Below are positions 35,532 through 45,200 of a stretch of 63,833 bases of DNA, in pieces. The DNA lies in assembly GCA_937969505.1 (NCBI GenBank), contig CALBWA010000025.1, positions 1-63,833 on the forward strand. The letters are read 5' to 3'. How positions within the stretch are numbered: position 1 is the first letter of the stretch; the number at the start of each line of letters is the position of its first letter. The DNA comes from an uncultured Erythrobacter sp. Its GTDB lineage: Bacteria; Pseudomonadota; Alphaproteobacteria; Sphingomonadales; Sphingomonadaceae. The notes beneath the pieces are model-generated. The model made no database searches, was not told the DNA's origin, and saw nothing but the letters and a program-made list of their open reading frames with translations. Both the position numbers and the translations under genes were made by a program.

Positions 35532-36917
35532 ATGACTGACAAAACCGACCTCATCCAGCCTGATCGCGGACAAGACGCGATTGCCATCCATCTGACCAAT
35601 TCTGACAGCTTTGCCGAGTGGTCCAAGTCGCTTTCGGCTGGCCAGCGCGCATCACTGGCGGCGCAAAAATTTGACGGCGGCGGATACCAGACCGCCATTG
35701 TGCCGGATGGAGATGGCTGGTTTGCCGTGGGCGGGGTCGCCAATCCGGATGATCTTTCCAGTTGGTGCCTGGCCAAGCTGGCCGAAGTCCTGCCCGAGGG
35801 GACCTATCGCCTTGCATCAGGCGATCCGGGGCCGGCCATGCATGGCTGGCAGACCGCGCAATACAATTTTGCTCGCTACAAGAAAGACGACAAGCCCACC
35901 GGGCCGCGCGTTCTTGTGACAACGCAGGTCAAGCGGATTGATGCTGCCATCGCCGAAGCGGGTGCCGAAATGCTGGTGCGCGATCTCGTCAATACGCCTG
36001 CCGAGGACATGGGCCCGGCTGCGCTTGAGGCTGAGTGCGAGAAGCTGGCCAAGGCGCATTCGGCTTCTCTCAAAGTGACCAAGGGCGACACGCTGGAACA
36101 GGAATATCCCATGGTCCATGCGGTGGGCCGGGCCGCCACACGCCACCACGCGCCGCGCATCATGCACCTCATATGGGGCAAGGAAAGTGATCCGGTGGTT
36201 GCGATTGTCGGCAAAGGTGTCAGCTTTGATTCCGGCGGTCTGGATATCAAACCGGCGGCAGGCATGAAGCTGATGAAGAAGGATATGGGCGGCGCTGCCC
36301 ATGCCATCGCACTTGCATCAATGATCATGCAAGCCGGGTTGAAGGTGCGCCTGCACCTGCTGGTGCCAGCGGTTGAGAATGCCATTTCGAGCAACAGTTT
36401 CCGCCCCGGTGACGTGCTCCAGACGCGCAAGGGACTGACCGTCGAAATCGGCAATACCGATGCCGAAGGGCGCTTGATCCTGGGCGATGCGCTGACCCGT
36501 GCGAGCGAGGAAGACCCCGAGTTGATAATCGATTTTGCGACGCTGACAGGCGCTGCACGTGTGGCACTTGGTCCTGATCTGCCCGCGCTGATGACCCGGC
36601 AAGACGGGACGGCAGACGATCTGATTGCAGCGGGCAAGGCCAATGACGATGAGCCTTGGCGTCTACCGCTGCCCGGAAGCTATCGCGAATGGCTCAAGTC
36701 CGATATCGCCGACCTCAACAATGCCCATGGCAATGCCTATGCCGGGGCCAGCGTTGCTGGTCTTTTCCTCGACAATTTTGTCGGCGAAGGGATTGAATGG
36801 GCCCATTTTGACACCTTTGCCTGGCGCCCGTTTGCCAAACCTGGGCGGCCCAAGGGCGGCGCGTCATATGGTTTGCGGGCCAGTTTTCACATGTTGCAGC
36901 AGCGCTACGGTGGTTGA
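35532..36917 (+). CDS. Leucyl aminopeptidase, M17 family
   Basis: A 461-residue two-metal aminopeptidase. Metal and active-site residues appear in GKGVSFDSGGLDIKPAAGMK, KLMKKDMGGAAHAIALASM and EIGNTDAEGRLILGDALTRA, the last being the M17 signature NTDAEGRL. The N-terminal ~170 residues form the regulatory domain. It removes N-terminal residues from peptides in the cytoplasm. ATG at 35532 follows GGGAGGG. It diverges from map by 71 bases, an arrangement in which both products trim protein N-termini, though this may be coincidence. Confidence 0.94.
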   Translation: MTDKTDLIQPDRGQDAIAIHLTNSDSFAEWSKSLSAGQRASLAAQKFDGGGYQTAIVPDGDGWFAVGGVANPDDLSSWCLAKLAEVLPEGTYRLASGDPGPAMHGWQTAQYNFARYKKDDKPTGPRVLVTTQVKRIDAAIAEAGAEMLVRDLVNTPAEDMGPAALEAECEKLAKAHSASLKVTKGDTLEQEYPMVHAVGRAATRHHAPRIMHLIWGKESDPVVAIVGKGVSFDSGGLDIKPAAGMKLMKKDMGGAAHAIALASMIMQAGLKVRLHLLVPAVENAISSNSFRPGDVLQTRKGLTVEIGNTDAEGRLILGDALTRASEEDPELIIDFATLTGAARVALGPDLPALMTRQDGTADDLIAAGKANDDEPWRLPLPGSYREWLKSDIADLNNAHGNAYAGASVAGLFLDNFVGEGIEWAHFDTFAWRPFAKPGRPKGGASYGLRASFHMLQQRYGG

Positions 36918-37019
36918 CGAAATGGGCGGTAAACTTGCTCCAAGCGAGTGGACTGTATAAGCGCGCCGGAGCGCGGCGAAGATGCCGTGTGACGACATGT
37001 GTTTGGGGAATATGCCGGG

Positions 37020-37370
37020 ATGAGCGGCGAAGTGTCATATTCGGTTCCACACGGCCCCTTGCGGCTGGCCGGCCCCGTCGTGCGTCCCGACCCTGGCACC
37101 CTGCCTCTGCGCGGTGATCTGGCGCACATGGCACTGGCGGGCCAGCATCTGGCTGCCCACTACGTAATCCCCCATCTTTACACCGTGAATGCCTCGGGTG
37201 CAGCACTGGCGCTTCAGGCCGCATCGGACAGCGAAACGATCTGTGCTGTGGACCAGGGTTCAACGCTGGAAGTGCTCGATTTTTCTGGTGATTGGGCATG
37301 GGCTACCGTCGGTCCGGATGGGCCATCGGGCTATATCCCCAGCGCACATCTCACCCAGATTGCTGGCTGA
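37020..37370 (+). CDS. Small SH3-like domain protein, possibly a truncated NlpC/P60 gene
   Basis: A 116-residue protein. Residues about 20-55 contain RPDPGTLPLRGDLAHMALAG and AHYVIPHLYTVNASGAAL, then an SH3b-like domain: LQAASDSETICAVDQGSTLE, VLDFSGDWAWATVGPDGPSG, YIPSAHLTQIAG, ending the protein. In related bacteria I recall this front half fused to a C-terminal NlpC/P60 peptidase domain; here no catalytic domain follows. The start is either ATG 37020 or GTG 36999. It lies 102 bases after the M17 gene and nine bases before argC, so it is probably co-transcribed. Function unknown. Confidence 0.75.
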   Translation: MSGEVSYSVPHGPLRLAGPVVRPDPGTLPLRGDLAHMALAGQHLAAHYVIPHLYTVNASGAALALQAASDSETICAVDQGSTLEVLDFSGDWAWATVGPDGPSGYIPSAHLTQIAG

Positions 37371-37379
37371 GCGCACATC

Positions 37380-38309
37380 ATGAAGCCGCAGATTTTCATC
37401 GATGGAGCCGCAGGGACAACCGGCATCGAAATCCATCAGCGGCTCGCAAGCCGGAATGAACTTGATCTGATCATTCTGAGCGAGGACGATCGCAAATCGG
37501 ACAAGGCGCGAGGTGAAGCCCTGCATGCCGCCGACATTGCGATCCTGTGTCTTCCGGACGACGCATCGCGCCAGGCTGTGGCCTTGGCGCAAGGCAGCAG
37601 CACCCGCTTCATCGACGCCTCCTCGGCGCATCGTGTGGCGGATGGCTGGACCTATGGCTTTCCCGAATTGATTGGCCATGATGCTGTGGCCAAGGCGCGC
37701 TATGTCAGCAATCCGGGTTGCTATCCGACCGGATTTCTCGCGCTGGTCGCGCCGCTGGTAAAGCAGGGCCTCCTGCCCGCCGATTATCCTTACAGCGTCA
37801 ATGCCGTATCGGGCTATTCCGGCGGTGGGAAAGCCCTGATTGCCCGCTTTGCCGACGAAACCGACATTGCTTTACGAGCCTATGGCATGGCGCTGGATCA
37901 CAAGCATCTGCCGGAAATGCAGACCTATGCCGGATTAACCCATCCACCAGTCTTTTCGCCCAGCGTAGTGCCCGCAATGCGCGGCATGCTGGTCGACGTG
38001 CCCGTGTTGCTGGCTGCCTTGCCCGGCGCTCCTTCCGCCGATGATCTTCACACCGCGCTCAGCAGCTTTTACGCCGGGTCTCCGATCGTCAGTGTCGCCC
38101 CGTTCGGCTCCGCGCCGGCCGAGTTTTTACTGCGGGAAGGCGCTGCACCATGGGACGGTCTGGAACTGCATGTTTTTGCCGACAGCGACAGCAGCCAGGC
38201 GCGCCTCATCGCCCGGCTCGACAATCTGGGCAAAGGCGCCAGTGGCGCGGCAGTCCAGTCGCTCAATCTGATGTGCCGGTTCGATGAGACCGCCAGCTTG
38301 TCGCTTTGA
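37380..38309 (+). CDS. argC: N-acetyl-gamma-glutamyl-phosphate reductase, type 2
   Basis: Third step of arginine synthesis: NADPH reduction of N-acetylglutamyl phosphate to the semialdehyde. The 309 residues begin QIFIDGAAGTTGIEIHQRL (dinucleotide site), with DASSAHRVADGWTYGFPEL, catalytic Cys114 in SNPGCYPTGFLAL and a His in MALDHKHLPEMQTY. It is the shorter type 2 form (about 310 rather than 345 residues). The preceding small SH3-like gene ends nine bases upstream. No other arginine genes are adjacent. Confidence 0.95.
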   Translation: MKPQIFIDGAAGTTGIEIHQRLASRNELDLIILSEDDRKSDKARGEALHAADIAILCLPDDASRQAVALAQGSSTRFIDASSAHRVADGWTYGFPELIGHDAVAKARYVSNPGCYPTGFLALVAPLVKQGLLPADYPYSVNAVSGYSGGGKALIARFADETDIALRAYGMALDHKHLPEMQTYAGLTHPPVFSPSVVPAMRGMLVDVPVLLAALPGAPSADDLHTALSSFYAGSPIVSVAPFGSAPAEFLLREGAAPWDGLELHVFADSDSSQARLIARLDNLGKGASGAAVQSLNLMCRFDETASLSL

Positions 38310-38415
38310 AAGAGCAATGCTTGCCTAAAAATTGGGCAGTTGTGGATTGAGAATCGGGCACTAAAACGCCTCCACGAACAATAATTGCGGCAGATGGCCT
38401 CTCATTGAATTGCCT

Positions 38416-38433
38416 TTGCGGTGGAGACCGCAA
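38416..38433. repeat. Inverted repeat upstream of glnB
   Basis: TTGCGGT (38416-38422) and ACCGCAA (38427-38433) are perfect 7-base arms around GGAG. The site sits 27 bases before the sigma54-like sequence. It resembles a dimeric regulator site but does not match the NtrC consensus (GCACC-N5-GGTGC). Confidence 0.55.
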
Positions 38434-38441
38434 TGTTCTAA

Positions 38442-38912
<471 letters not shown>

Positions 38913-39014
38913 CGACAATCAGGCGTCTGGCGGCAAGTTTGCTCGCAAGAGCGCGGCAGGGCCCACCAGATCAAGTTTCAAGGAATGAATTTCCGGGTCG
39001 AAAAATTTCAAACC

Positions 39015-39030
39015 GCCTGCATCAGCAGGC
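39015..39030 (+). other. Hairpin in the glnB-glnA gap
   Basis: GCCTGC (39015-39020) and GCAGGC (39025-39030) form a perfect 6-base stem with loop ATCA. There is no following T-run. It may be an RNA processing or stabilising element that lets glnA be expressed above glnB; this is speculative. Confidence 0.4.
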
Positions 39031-39089
39031 ATCAATATCAACTTTGACAAACATCAATTTGGCAAGAAAAAGCTGGAGGCTACTACACA

Positions 39090-40499
39090 ATGGCAAGTGC
39101 AAATGACGTCCTGAAAAAAATCAAGGACGAGGAAATTGAATGGGTCGATCTCCGCTTTACCGACCCCAAGGGCAAGTGGCAGCACCTGCAAATGGTCGCC
39201 AGCGTCATGGACGAAGATGCGCTGGAAGACGGCCTGATGTTCGATGGCTCCTCGATTGAAGGCTGGAAGGCCATCAACGAATCCGACATGATCCTGAAAC
39301 CGGATCTGTCGTCGAGCTATGTCGACCCGTTTTCCGCCACTCCGATGATGGTCCTGTTCTGCGACATCGTGGAACCGTCTGATGGCCAGTTGTATGCGCG
39401 TGATCCGCGTTCGACCGCCAAGCGCGCAGAAGCCTATCTCAAGTCCACCGGCATCGGCGACACGGTTTATGTCGGCCCGGAACCTGAATTCTTCATGTTC
39501 GACGATGTGCGGTTCGAAGACGGTTATGCCGGATCTGGTTATGCCATCGACGATGTTGAATTGCCCACCAATACGGGCAAGGAATATGAAGGTGGCAATA
39601 TGGCCCACCGTCCGCGTGCCAAGGGCGGTTATTTCCCCGTGGCGCCGGTCGACAGCGCCATGGACATCCGTGCCGAAATGGTTTCGACCATGATGGAAAT
39701 GGGCTTGCCCATGGACAAGCATCACCACGAAGTTGCCGCTGCTCAGCATGAACTCGGCATCACATTTGGCGATCTGGTAACCACGGCTGACCGCGTACAG
39801 ATTTACAAGTACGTCGTGCACCAGGTGGCCCACGCCTATGGCAAGACAGCGACCTTCATGCCCAAGCCGATCAAGGATGATAACGGTTCCGGCATGCACA
39901 CCCACATGTCGATATGGAAGGATGGCAAACCGACTTTTGCAGGCAATGAATACGCCGGTCTGTCGGAAACCTGCCTCTATTACATCGGCGGCGTGATCAA
40001 GCATGCCAAGGCATTGAACGCGTTCACCAACGCCACGACCAACAGCTACAAGCGACTGGTCCCCGGCTTTGAAGCGCCCGTGCTACTGGCTTATTCGGCG
40101 CGCAACCGCTCAGCTTCCTGCCGTATCCCTTATGGCGCAGGTGACAAGGCGAAGCGCGTTGAATTCCGCTTCCCTGATGCGCTGGCCAACCCGTATCTGT
40201 CGTTTGCGGCACTGCTGATGGCCGGTCTCGACGGGATCGAAAACAAGATCCACCCGGGCGATGCCATGGACAAGAACCTGTATGATCTGCCGCCGGCAGA
40301 GCTTGCAGAAGTTCCAACGGTTTGCGGTTCGCTTCGTGAAGCTCTTGAGGCTCTGGAAGCTGATCACGAATTCCTGCTGAAGGGCGATGTGTTCTCCAAG
40401 GATCAGATCGATGCCTATGCCGAGCTGAAGTGGGAAGAAGTGATGCGCTTCGAAACCACGCCAAGCCCGGTCGAATTCGACATGTATTACAGCAGCTAA
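39090..40499 (+). CDS. glnA: Glutamine synthetase, type I
   Basis: Makes glutamine from glutamate, ammonia and ATP; 469 residues, dodecameric in the family. Visible: [35 protein letters not shown] (metal-binding Glu), the [20 protein letters not shown] region and the Asp-50-type loop. The adenylylation site is Tyr398 in [10 protein letters not shown], so GSI-beta regulation by GlnE is expected. GGAGG lies 11 bases before the ATG at 39090. A strong terminator follows the stop by 55 bases. Confidence 0.97.
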   Translation: MASANDVLKKIKDEEIEWVDLRFTDPKGKWQHLQMVASVMDEDALEDGLMFDGSSIEGWKAINESDMILKPDLSSSYVDPFSATPMMVLFCDIVEPSDGQLYARDPRSTAKRAEAYLKSTGIGDTVYVGPEPEFFMFDDVRFEDGYAGSGYAIDDVELPTNTGKEYEGGNMAHRPRAKGGYFPVAPVDSAMDIRAEMVSTMMEMGLPMDKHHHEVAAAQHELGITFGDLVTTADRVQIYKYVVHQVAHAYGKTATFMPKPIKDDNGSGMHTHMSIWKDGKPTFAGNEYAGLSETCLYYIGGVIKHAKALNAFTNATTNSYKRLVPGFEAPVLLAYSARNRSASCRIPYGAGDKAKRVEFRFPDALANPYLSFAALLMAGLDGIENKIHPGDAMDKNLYDLPPAELAEVPTVCGSLREALEALEADHEFLLKGDVFSKDQIDAYAELKWEEVMRFETTPSPVEFDMYYSS

Positions 40500-40554
40500 G
40501 TGCTGCATCGAGCGAGAGGCCACTTGCGGTCCCTCCTCTCACCCAAGAACATCA

Positions 40555-40585
40555 ACCGTCCGGAGCGATCCGGGCGGTTTTTGTT
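40555..40585 (+). terminator. Rho-independent terminator after glnA
   Basis: ACCGTCCGGA (40555-40564) pairs with TCCGGGCGGT (40569-40578), with one G-T pair and a GCGA loop, followed by TTTTTG. It closes the glnB-glnA operon. Confidence 0.85.
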
Positions 40586-40665
40586 TGCGCTCAAGCTGCG
40601 TCCTATTTGCGATTGAGCTCGGGGCGTGACACACTGATGCTGGTTCACAGCAAAAGAGGTCGAGC

Positions 40666-41385
40666 ATGGGACAGATATCGCAGCCACGCAGCAACAACAC
40701 CAATCGGCGTCGCTTTCTTGCCGGCAGCGGCGCGCTTTTGGTGGCACTGCCTCTGGCGGGCCCTGCCCGGGCGCAAGGTCTGACCGATATTCTTGCGATG
40801 GCATCGGACAGCGCGCTGGACAAGCTCGCCAAGCCCGGCGCATTCTACGATGACGAAGACATCCGGCTCAAACTTCCCCTGATCGGCGATCTGGGAGATT
40901 TGGGCGGGCTAGGAAATCTGGCCGAGCGTGCATCGGGCCTGTTTGGCAAATCCAGGAAGGTTGATCTGCTTGGCGGATTGACCCGCACCATCAACGATGC
41001 TGCCGGCCTTGCAGCAGGTGAGGCCAAGCCGATTTTCCGCGATTCCATCAATGATCTGTCCATTACCGATGCGCCCGGAATAATCGGCAAGAGCGACGGT
41101 GCGACACGCTATTTGCAAGACAGTGCTGGCTCTGCTTTGCAGATAAAACTTCGGCCCCTTGTCGATGATGCGATGAACGAACTTGGCGCCTACCGCCAGT
41201 TGGATGATCTCGGCAAGCAATCGCCCTTGGTGGAACAGGCAGGGTTAACCAGCGACCGCTTGGGGACCTCTGTCACCGAGCAGGCTCTGGACGGAATTTT
41301 CAGCTATATCGCCAGCGAAGAAGCCAATTTTCGCTCCAATCCCATCGACAAACTTGACGGTTTGCTGGGCGGCGTTTTGGGTTGA
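40666..41385 (+). CDS. DUF4197-like exported protein with Tat-type signal
   Basis: A 239-residue protein. The N-terminus has a twin-arginine-like signal (NRRRFLAGSGALLVALPLAG) ending PARAQ, so export as a folded protein is possible. The mature part includes PIFRDSINDLSITDAPGIIG and SDGATRYLQDSAGSALQIKL, which match the DUF4197 pattern as I recall it. The function of that family is not known. A Gly/Leu-rich insert (IGDLGDLGGLGNLAERASGL) sits near residue 70. The gene has its own space after the glnA terminator. Interestingly tat genes are also encoded in this window. Confidence 0.85.
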   Translation: MGQISQPRSNNTNRRRFLAGSGALLVALPLAGPARAQGLTDILAMASDSALDKLAKPGAFYDDEDIRLKLPLIGDLGDLGGLGNLAERASGLFGKSRKVDLLGGLTRTINDAAGLAAGEAKPIFRDSINDLSITDAPGIIGKSDGATRYLQDSAGSALQIKLRPLVDDAMNELGAYRQLDDLGKQSPLVEQAGLTSDRLGTSVTEQALDGIFSYIASEEANFRSNPIDKLDGLLGGVLG

Positions 41386-41667
41386 GGACACGCGCACAGA
41401 TGTTTCCTACGTGGTCATATAAGGCTACATTATACTCCGCGAACATCGATAGGGTTTGATCCTATACAGGCGCGATTGGTCCTGGGGCGGTCGGCGAAAA
41501 GTTTGCCACCCTTGGACTGTGTAACATGTGTAACCAACAAGGTGGTTTGCCGACTGATTGCTTTGGCTGAAAAACCGCTGATCTGACCAGGCAAATGCAA
41601 AGCATTTTCCTACTTGCAGCTGATCTGCTTAATGACTTCGCCTCTCTCCCATAGCGTGAGGCTTTTC

Positions 41668-42285
41668 ATGTCAAAAACACTCAATCGCAAACCCGTGTTC
41701 GATGCCATTCGCTCGATCCTTGGCCGCAAATTTCGCTCAAGCGATGTTGCGGCAATCGACCGCGCCATTGATTGCGCGACTGGTGATCGCGCCGCTTGCG
41801 TCCCTGCCACTTCGCTCACCATCGGGCCGCAAGGCGTTGCGCTGATCAAGCAGTTCGAAGGATGTGCCCGCCTGCGGACCGATGGGATGGTCGAAGCCTA
41901 TCCCGACCCGGCCACAGGTGATGCCCCATGGACCATCGGCTGGGGCGCCACCGGCCCCGGTATCGAGCCAGGCACGGTCTGGACCCAGCAGGAGTGCGAC
42001 GAGCGTCTGGCCCGCGACCTTCTGCGATACTCGGAAGATGTCAGCCGTGCTCTGGGGAGCCGCGCTGTAACACAGGCGCAATTCGATGCGCTGGTCAGTT
42101 TTCACTACAACACCGGCGCAATCGCGCGGGCCACGCTGACCCGCAAACACCGCGAGGGTGACTTTGCCGCAGCCGCGCGCGAATTTCAGCGTTGGAACAA
42201 GGCAGGTGGCAAGGTTCTGAAAGGCCTCACCCGGCGGCGATTGGCCGAAGCGCGGCTCTATTCGGGAACAACAGCCACAGCTTAA
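41668..42285 (+). CDS. Phage-type lysozyme (GH24 family)
   Basis: A 205-residue muramidase-like protein. The GH24 catalytic triad is visible as Glu64 (KQFEGCARLR), Asp80 (AYPDPATGD) and Thr89 (WTIGWGATGPG). SFHYNTGAIARATLTRKHRE and LTRRRLAEARLYSG near the end are typical. A ~50-residue N-terminal part (RKPVFDAIRSILGRKFRSSD) precedes the domain and recurs, by memory, in relatives from this order. GAGG lies six bases before the ATG at 41668. No signal peptide, holin or other phage gene is near, so it could be a domesticated endolysin. Its stop overlaps convergently with tamB. Confidence 0.88.
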   Translation: MSKTLNRKPVFDAIRSILGRKFRSSDVAAIDRAIDCATGDRAACVPATSLTIGPQGVALIKQFEGCARLRTDGMVEAYPDPATGDAPWTIGWGATGPGIEPGTVWTQQECDERLARDLLRYSEDVSRALGSRAVTQAQFDALVSFHYNTGAIARATLTRKHREGDFAAAAREFQRWNKAGGKVLKGLTRRRLAEARLYSGTTATA

Positions 42286-45200
42286 TAGTCGCGACTGATT
42301 TCCACCACGGCGCTTTCGCGGCCCACCGTCGAAACGCTGGCGAGCAGAGCCAACCAGCTCGTGATCCGGTATTCAACCGAGGTTGCGCTATAGCCACGGC
42401 CGTCAGTGATGATTTCAACATAGAATCGTCGACCCAGATTCTTGCCCACCGCAACACCAGTGCCCCGGTCAAGCGCCGGGTCGGCTCCAACGATACGCAA
42501 CCGGTCGAGGCCAATCGCGCTGCGCAGCTTGTTGATCGGGTCGACCCCCGAACCGCCCCGCAAGCTGGCTAGAGCTGCTCCCAATTGCAGGGCATCGGTG
42601 GCCGACAAGGTAGTGATCGAACCGCCAAACAGCAGGCGCGAAAGGATTTCCTCTTCCGGTAATGCCGGATTTGAACTGAAGGTGACCTCAGGCTCCAGTG
42701 CATTGCCTCTGACATCCACTGTGACGGTCAGACCGTCTTTTTCGGTTTGCGCTTCAATGTCCACGCGTGGGTCAATCGGGAGATCCTGATCGAAGTCGAT
42801 CTCGCCGCGCGTCAATTCAAAACGGGTTCCGGCAAAGCTGTATGAACCGCGAACCATGCGCGCCTCACCTCCGATGCGCGGGTCCTCGGTCGTGCCGCGA
42901 AGAACGATATCCGCGCTCCATTCGCTGTCGAGCCCCAGACCGTCGACATCGATCCTGCTGCGAGCACGGGCATCGATCAGATACCGCCACGCTGCACCGG
43001 GAGCCACCGGTGGAGCAATATCGGCAGGAAGGTTGATTTCTCTAGTGGTAATATTCGGTAAGGAAACATCGTCAGCCGCTGTGCCAAGACGCCAGCTGGC
43101 GCGATCAATCTGCAGCCGCCCGGCAATGGTGCCGCCCACACCGTTCGAAACGATCCGCAAGGGACCGGTGACTGTCGCGACCAGACCATTGGCATTGAGC
43201 AAGCGCGCATTGTCGGTTGCAGCGCGCAGGTCGATCTGCGGGCCCCTGGTCGCGCTAATATCGGACAGGTCCACTGTTCCGCTCGCCACAATGGTCCCGC
43301 CATTCGGGGCCCTGCCCGAAAATCGCGTGATCGTGAGACGCGAGCCGGCGAAGGTGCCTCGCGCGCTGACATCGTCGATATCGGTGCCCGAAAGCGAACT
43401 CTGCACGCGAAGGTCATCGCTTGCCAATGTTCCGCGGACCAGCGGGTCAGACAGAGTTCCGGTAACGTCGGCGGCAACCGCAATCGGGCCGGTCAGATCG
43501 AAAACTTCAATCGCGGCAAGTCGCCACAAGGCATCGGCCTGTCCATCATATCGCAATTGTGCGAGCAGGCTGCCAGCTTGCAACCGAGCAAACAGTTCCC
43601 CTTGGCGCGGCATGCCAGAAATCTGTGCCTGGAGCCGGCCAAGGCGATTGGCACCTTCGTCCACAATGGCCCGTGCCGTGAAGCGCGTTGGCTCAAGCTC
43701 GGCGACAAGCGCCAGATCAACCGGGCGCGAGGTCAACACCAGGCCCGACCTCGTCAACCCGTCGATCTTGACCTTCGCACTGCCGCTGGGCGAGCCGCCT
43801 GCCGGGCTGCTGTAATCGACAACACCCGAAATCGTGCCGCCAATGCCAAGGTCAGAAGCCGCAATGTCGACCAAGGCGATCGGCATGTCATCAAACTTGA
43901 GACCAACAGATGTATCGCCCCCGCCGAACTCGCCTTCGACCAGGGCAAAGCCGCCGCCATAGCCGAATTGAGCGCGACCCAGTCGCCAGCCCCCATCGGA
44001 CTGTTTGGTCAGCACTGCACGGCGCGGCATTGTGATCTGTTGCCCGGCATAGCGGCCACGCGACAGGACCGATACTCTCTCGGGCGAGACATCGGCATCG
44101 ATCTGAAGGTTGAAGCGGCTGCCACGCCGGCCAGCAATTTGCGCAGTCACGTCGCCGCTGCCGTTTTCAATTTCGGCTGTCCCGGCAAGCCGGCCGATGA
44201 ACAAGGATCCATAGCTGAGGCCCTGAGCCGTCACCCTAGCGCTGACCTGACTGTTGCCATCCACCAGAAAACCGGAAGCCTCAATATCGGCTTGCCCGAT
44301 GGCAATCGGGGTTTCGCCACCAAAACGTGCGTCCTGTGCATCAAGATCGACCGCAAAGCTTTGCCCGCCGTCGCTTGGTGCGAGCGCAATTGTACCATCA
44401 AGACCACCACCGCTCAAACGCAGATCACCGGCTGCACCTGCCTCACGCAGGACGATGTCCCCCACAATCCGGGTCTGCCAAACGCGCATGTCCTGTACGC
44501 TAATCCGGGTGGGCCCTTCTTCAGGAAGGATAAGGCCAAGGCTCCCGGAAAATTGACCCAGCAGCGAGCCACCCTCGGTTTCGATCTGCAGCCCATCATC
44601 GGACGGAGCGATCGCCACACGGACATCGCTCAACCCTGCAGCCGGCAAGGGCGAGGCAAACACCAGCGTTGCATTAGGGCCATCGGTTCCCAAAGCGGCA
44701 TCGACAGTAAAATCTCCATATTCGACATGCGAGCCAGTCCCGCTCAGCGAAGTCTCGCCACCCACAACCTGTCCCGAGACGGCAAGCTGCAGCCGCTCGC
44801 TGTCAACGGTTGCACCAGTAAAGGTAAGCGGCGAGTTGCTGCCAATCGCAAAATTGCCATCAAGCACAACCGGATCACCGGCCAGATTGGCCACCGTTGC
44901 ATTGCTGACATTGCGAAGGCGGGCCTCGACGTCAGACTGCAAGCTCCACCCGCCCGTGCTGTCCAGAGCCAGATCAATCCGGGCACCGGCATCCAGCAAA
45001 CCCAGATCATCAAGCGCAAGCCCCTGCGCCGAAACCGGACCGCTCAAGCGATAGGTGCCTTGCGTAGTATTGCCGCGAAGGCCAAGCCGGGCGCCGAGCC
45101 CTGGGAAGTTGAGCCGCAGGTCGTCAGACACAAGCAAAGCGTCGCGATAGGAAATCGTTCCATCGAGTGTGCCGCCGATCAGCTGAGGGTCGATTATGTC

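Noticed and set aside
41386..41667. Imperfect inverted repeat CCACCCTTGG / CCAACAAGGTGG before the lysozyme gene
   Set aside because: It needs a bulge and has a long loop with no T-run; I could not separate it from chance. Nothing else is visible in this gap.
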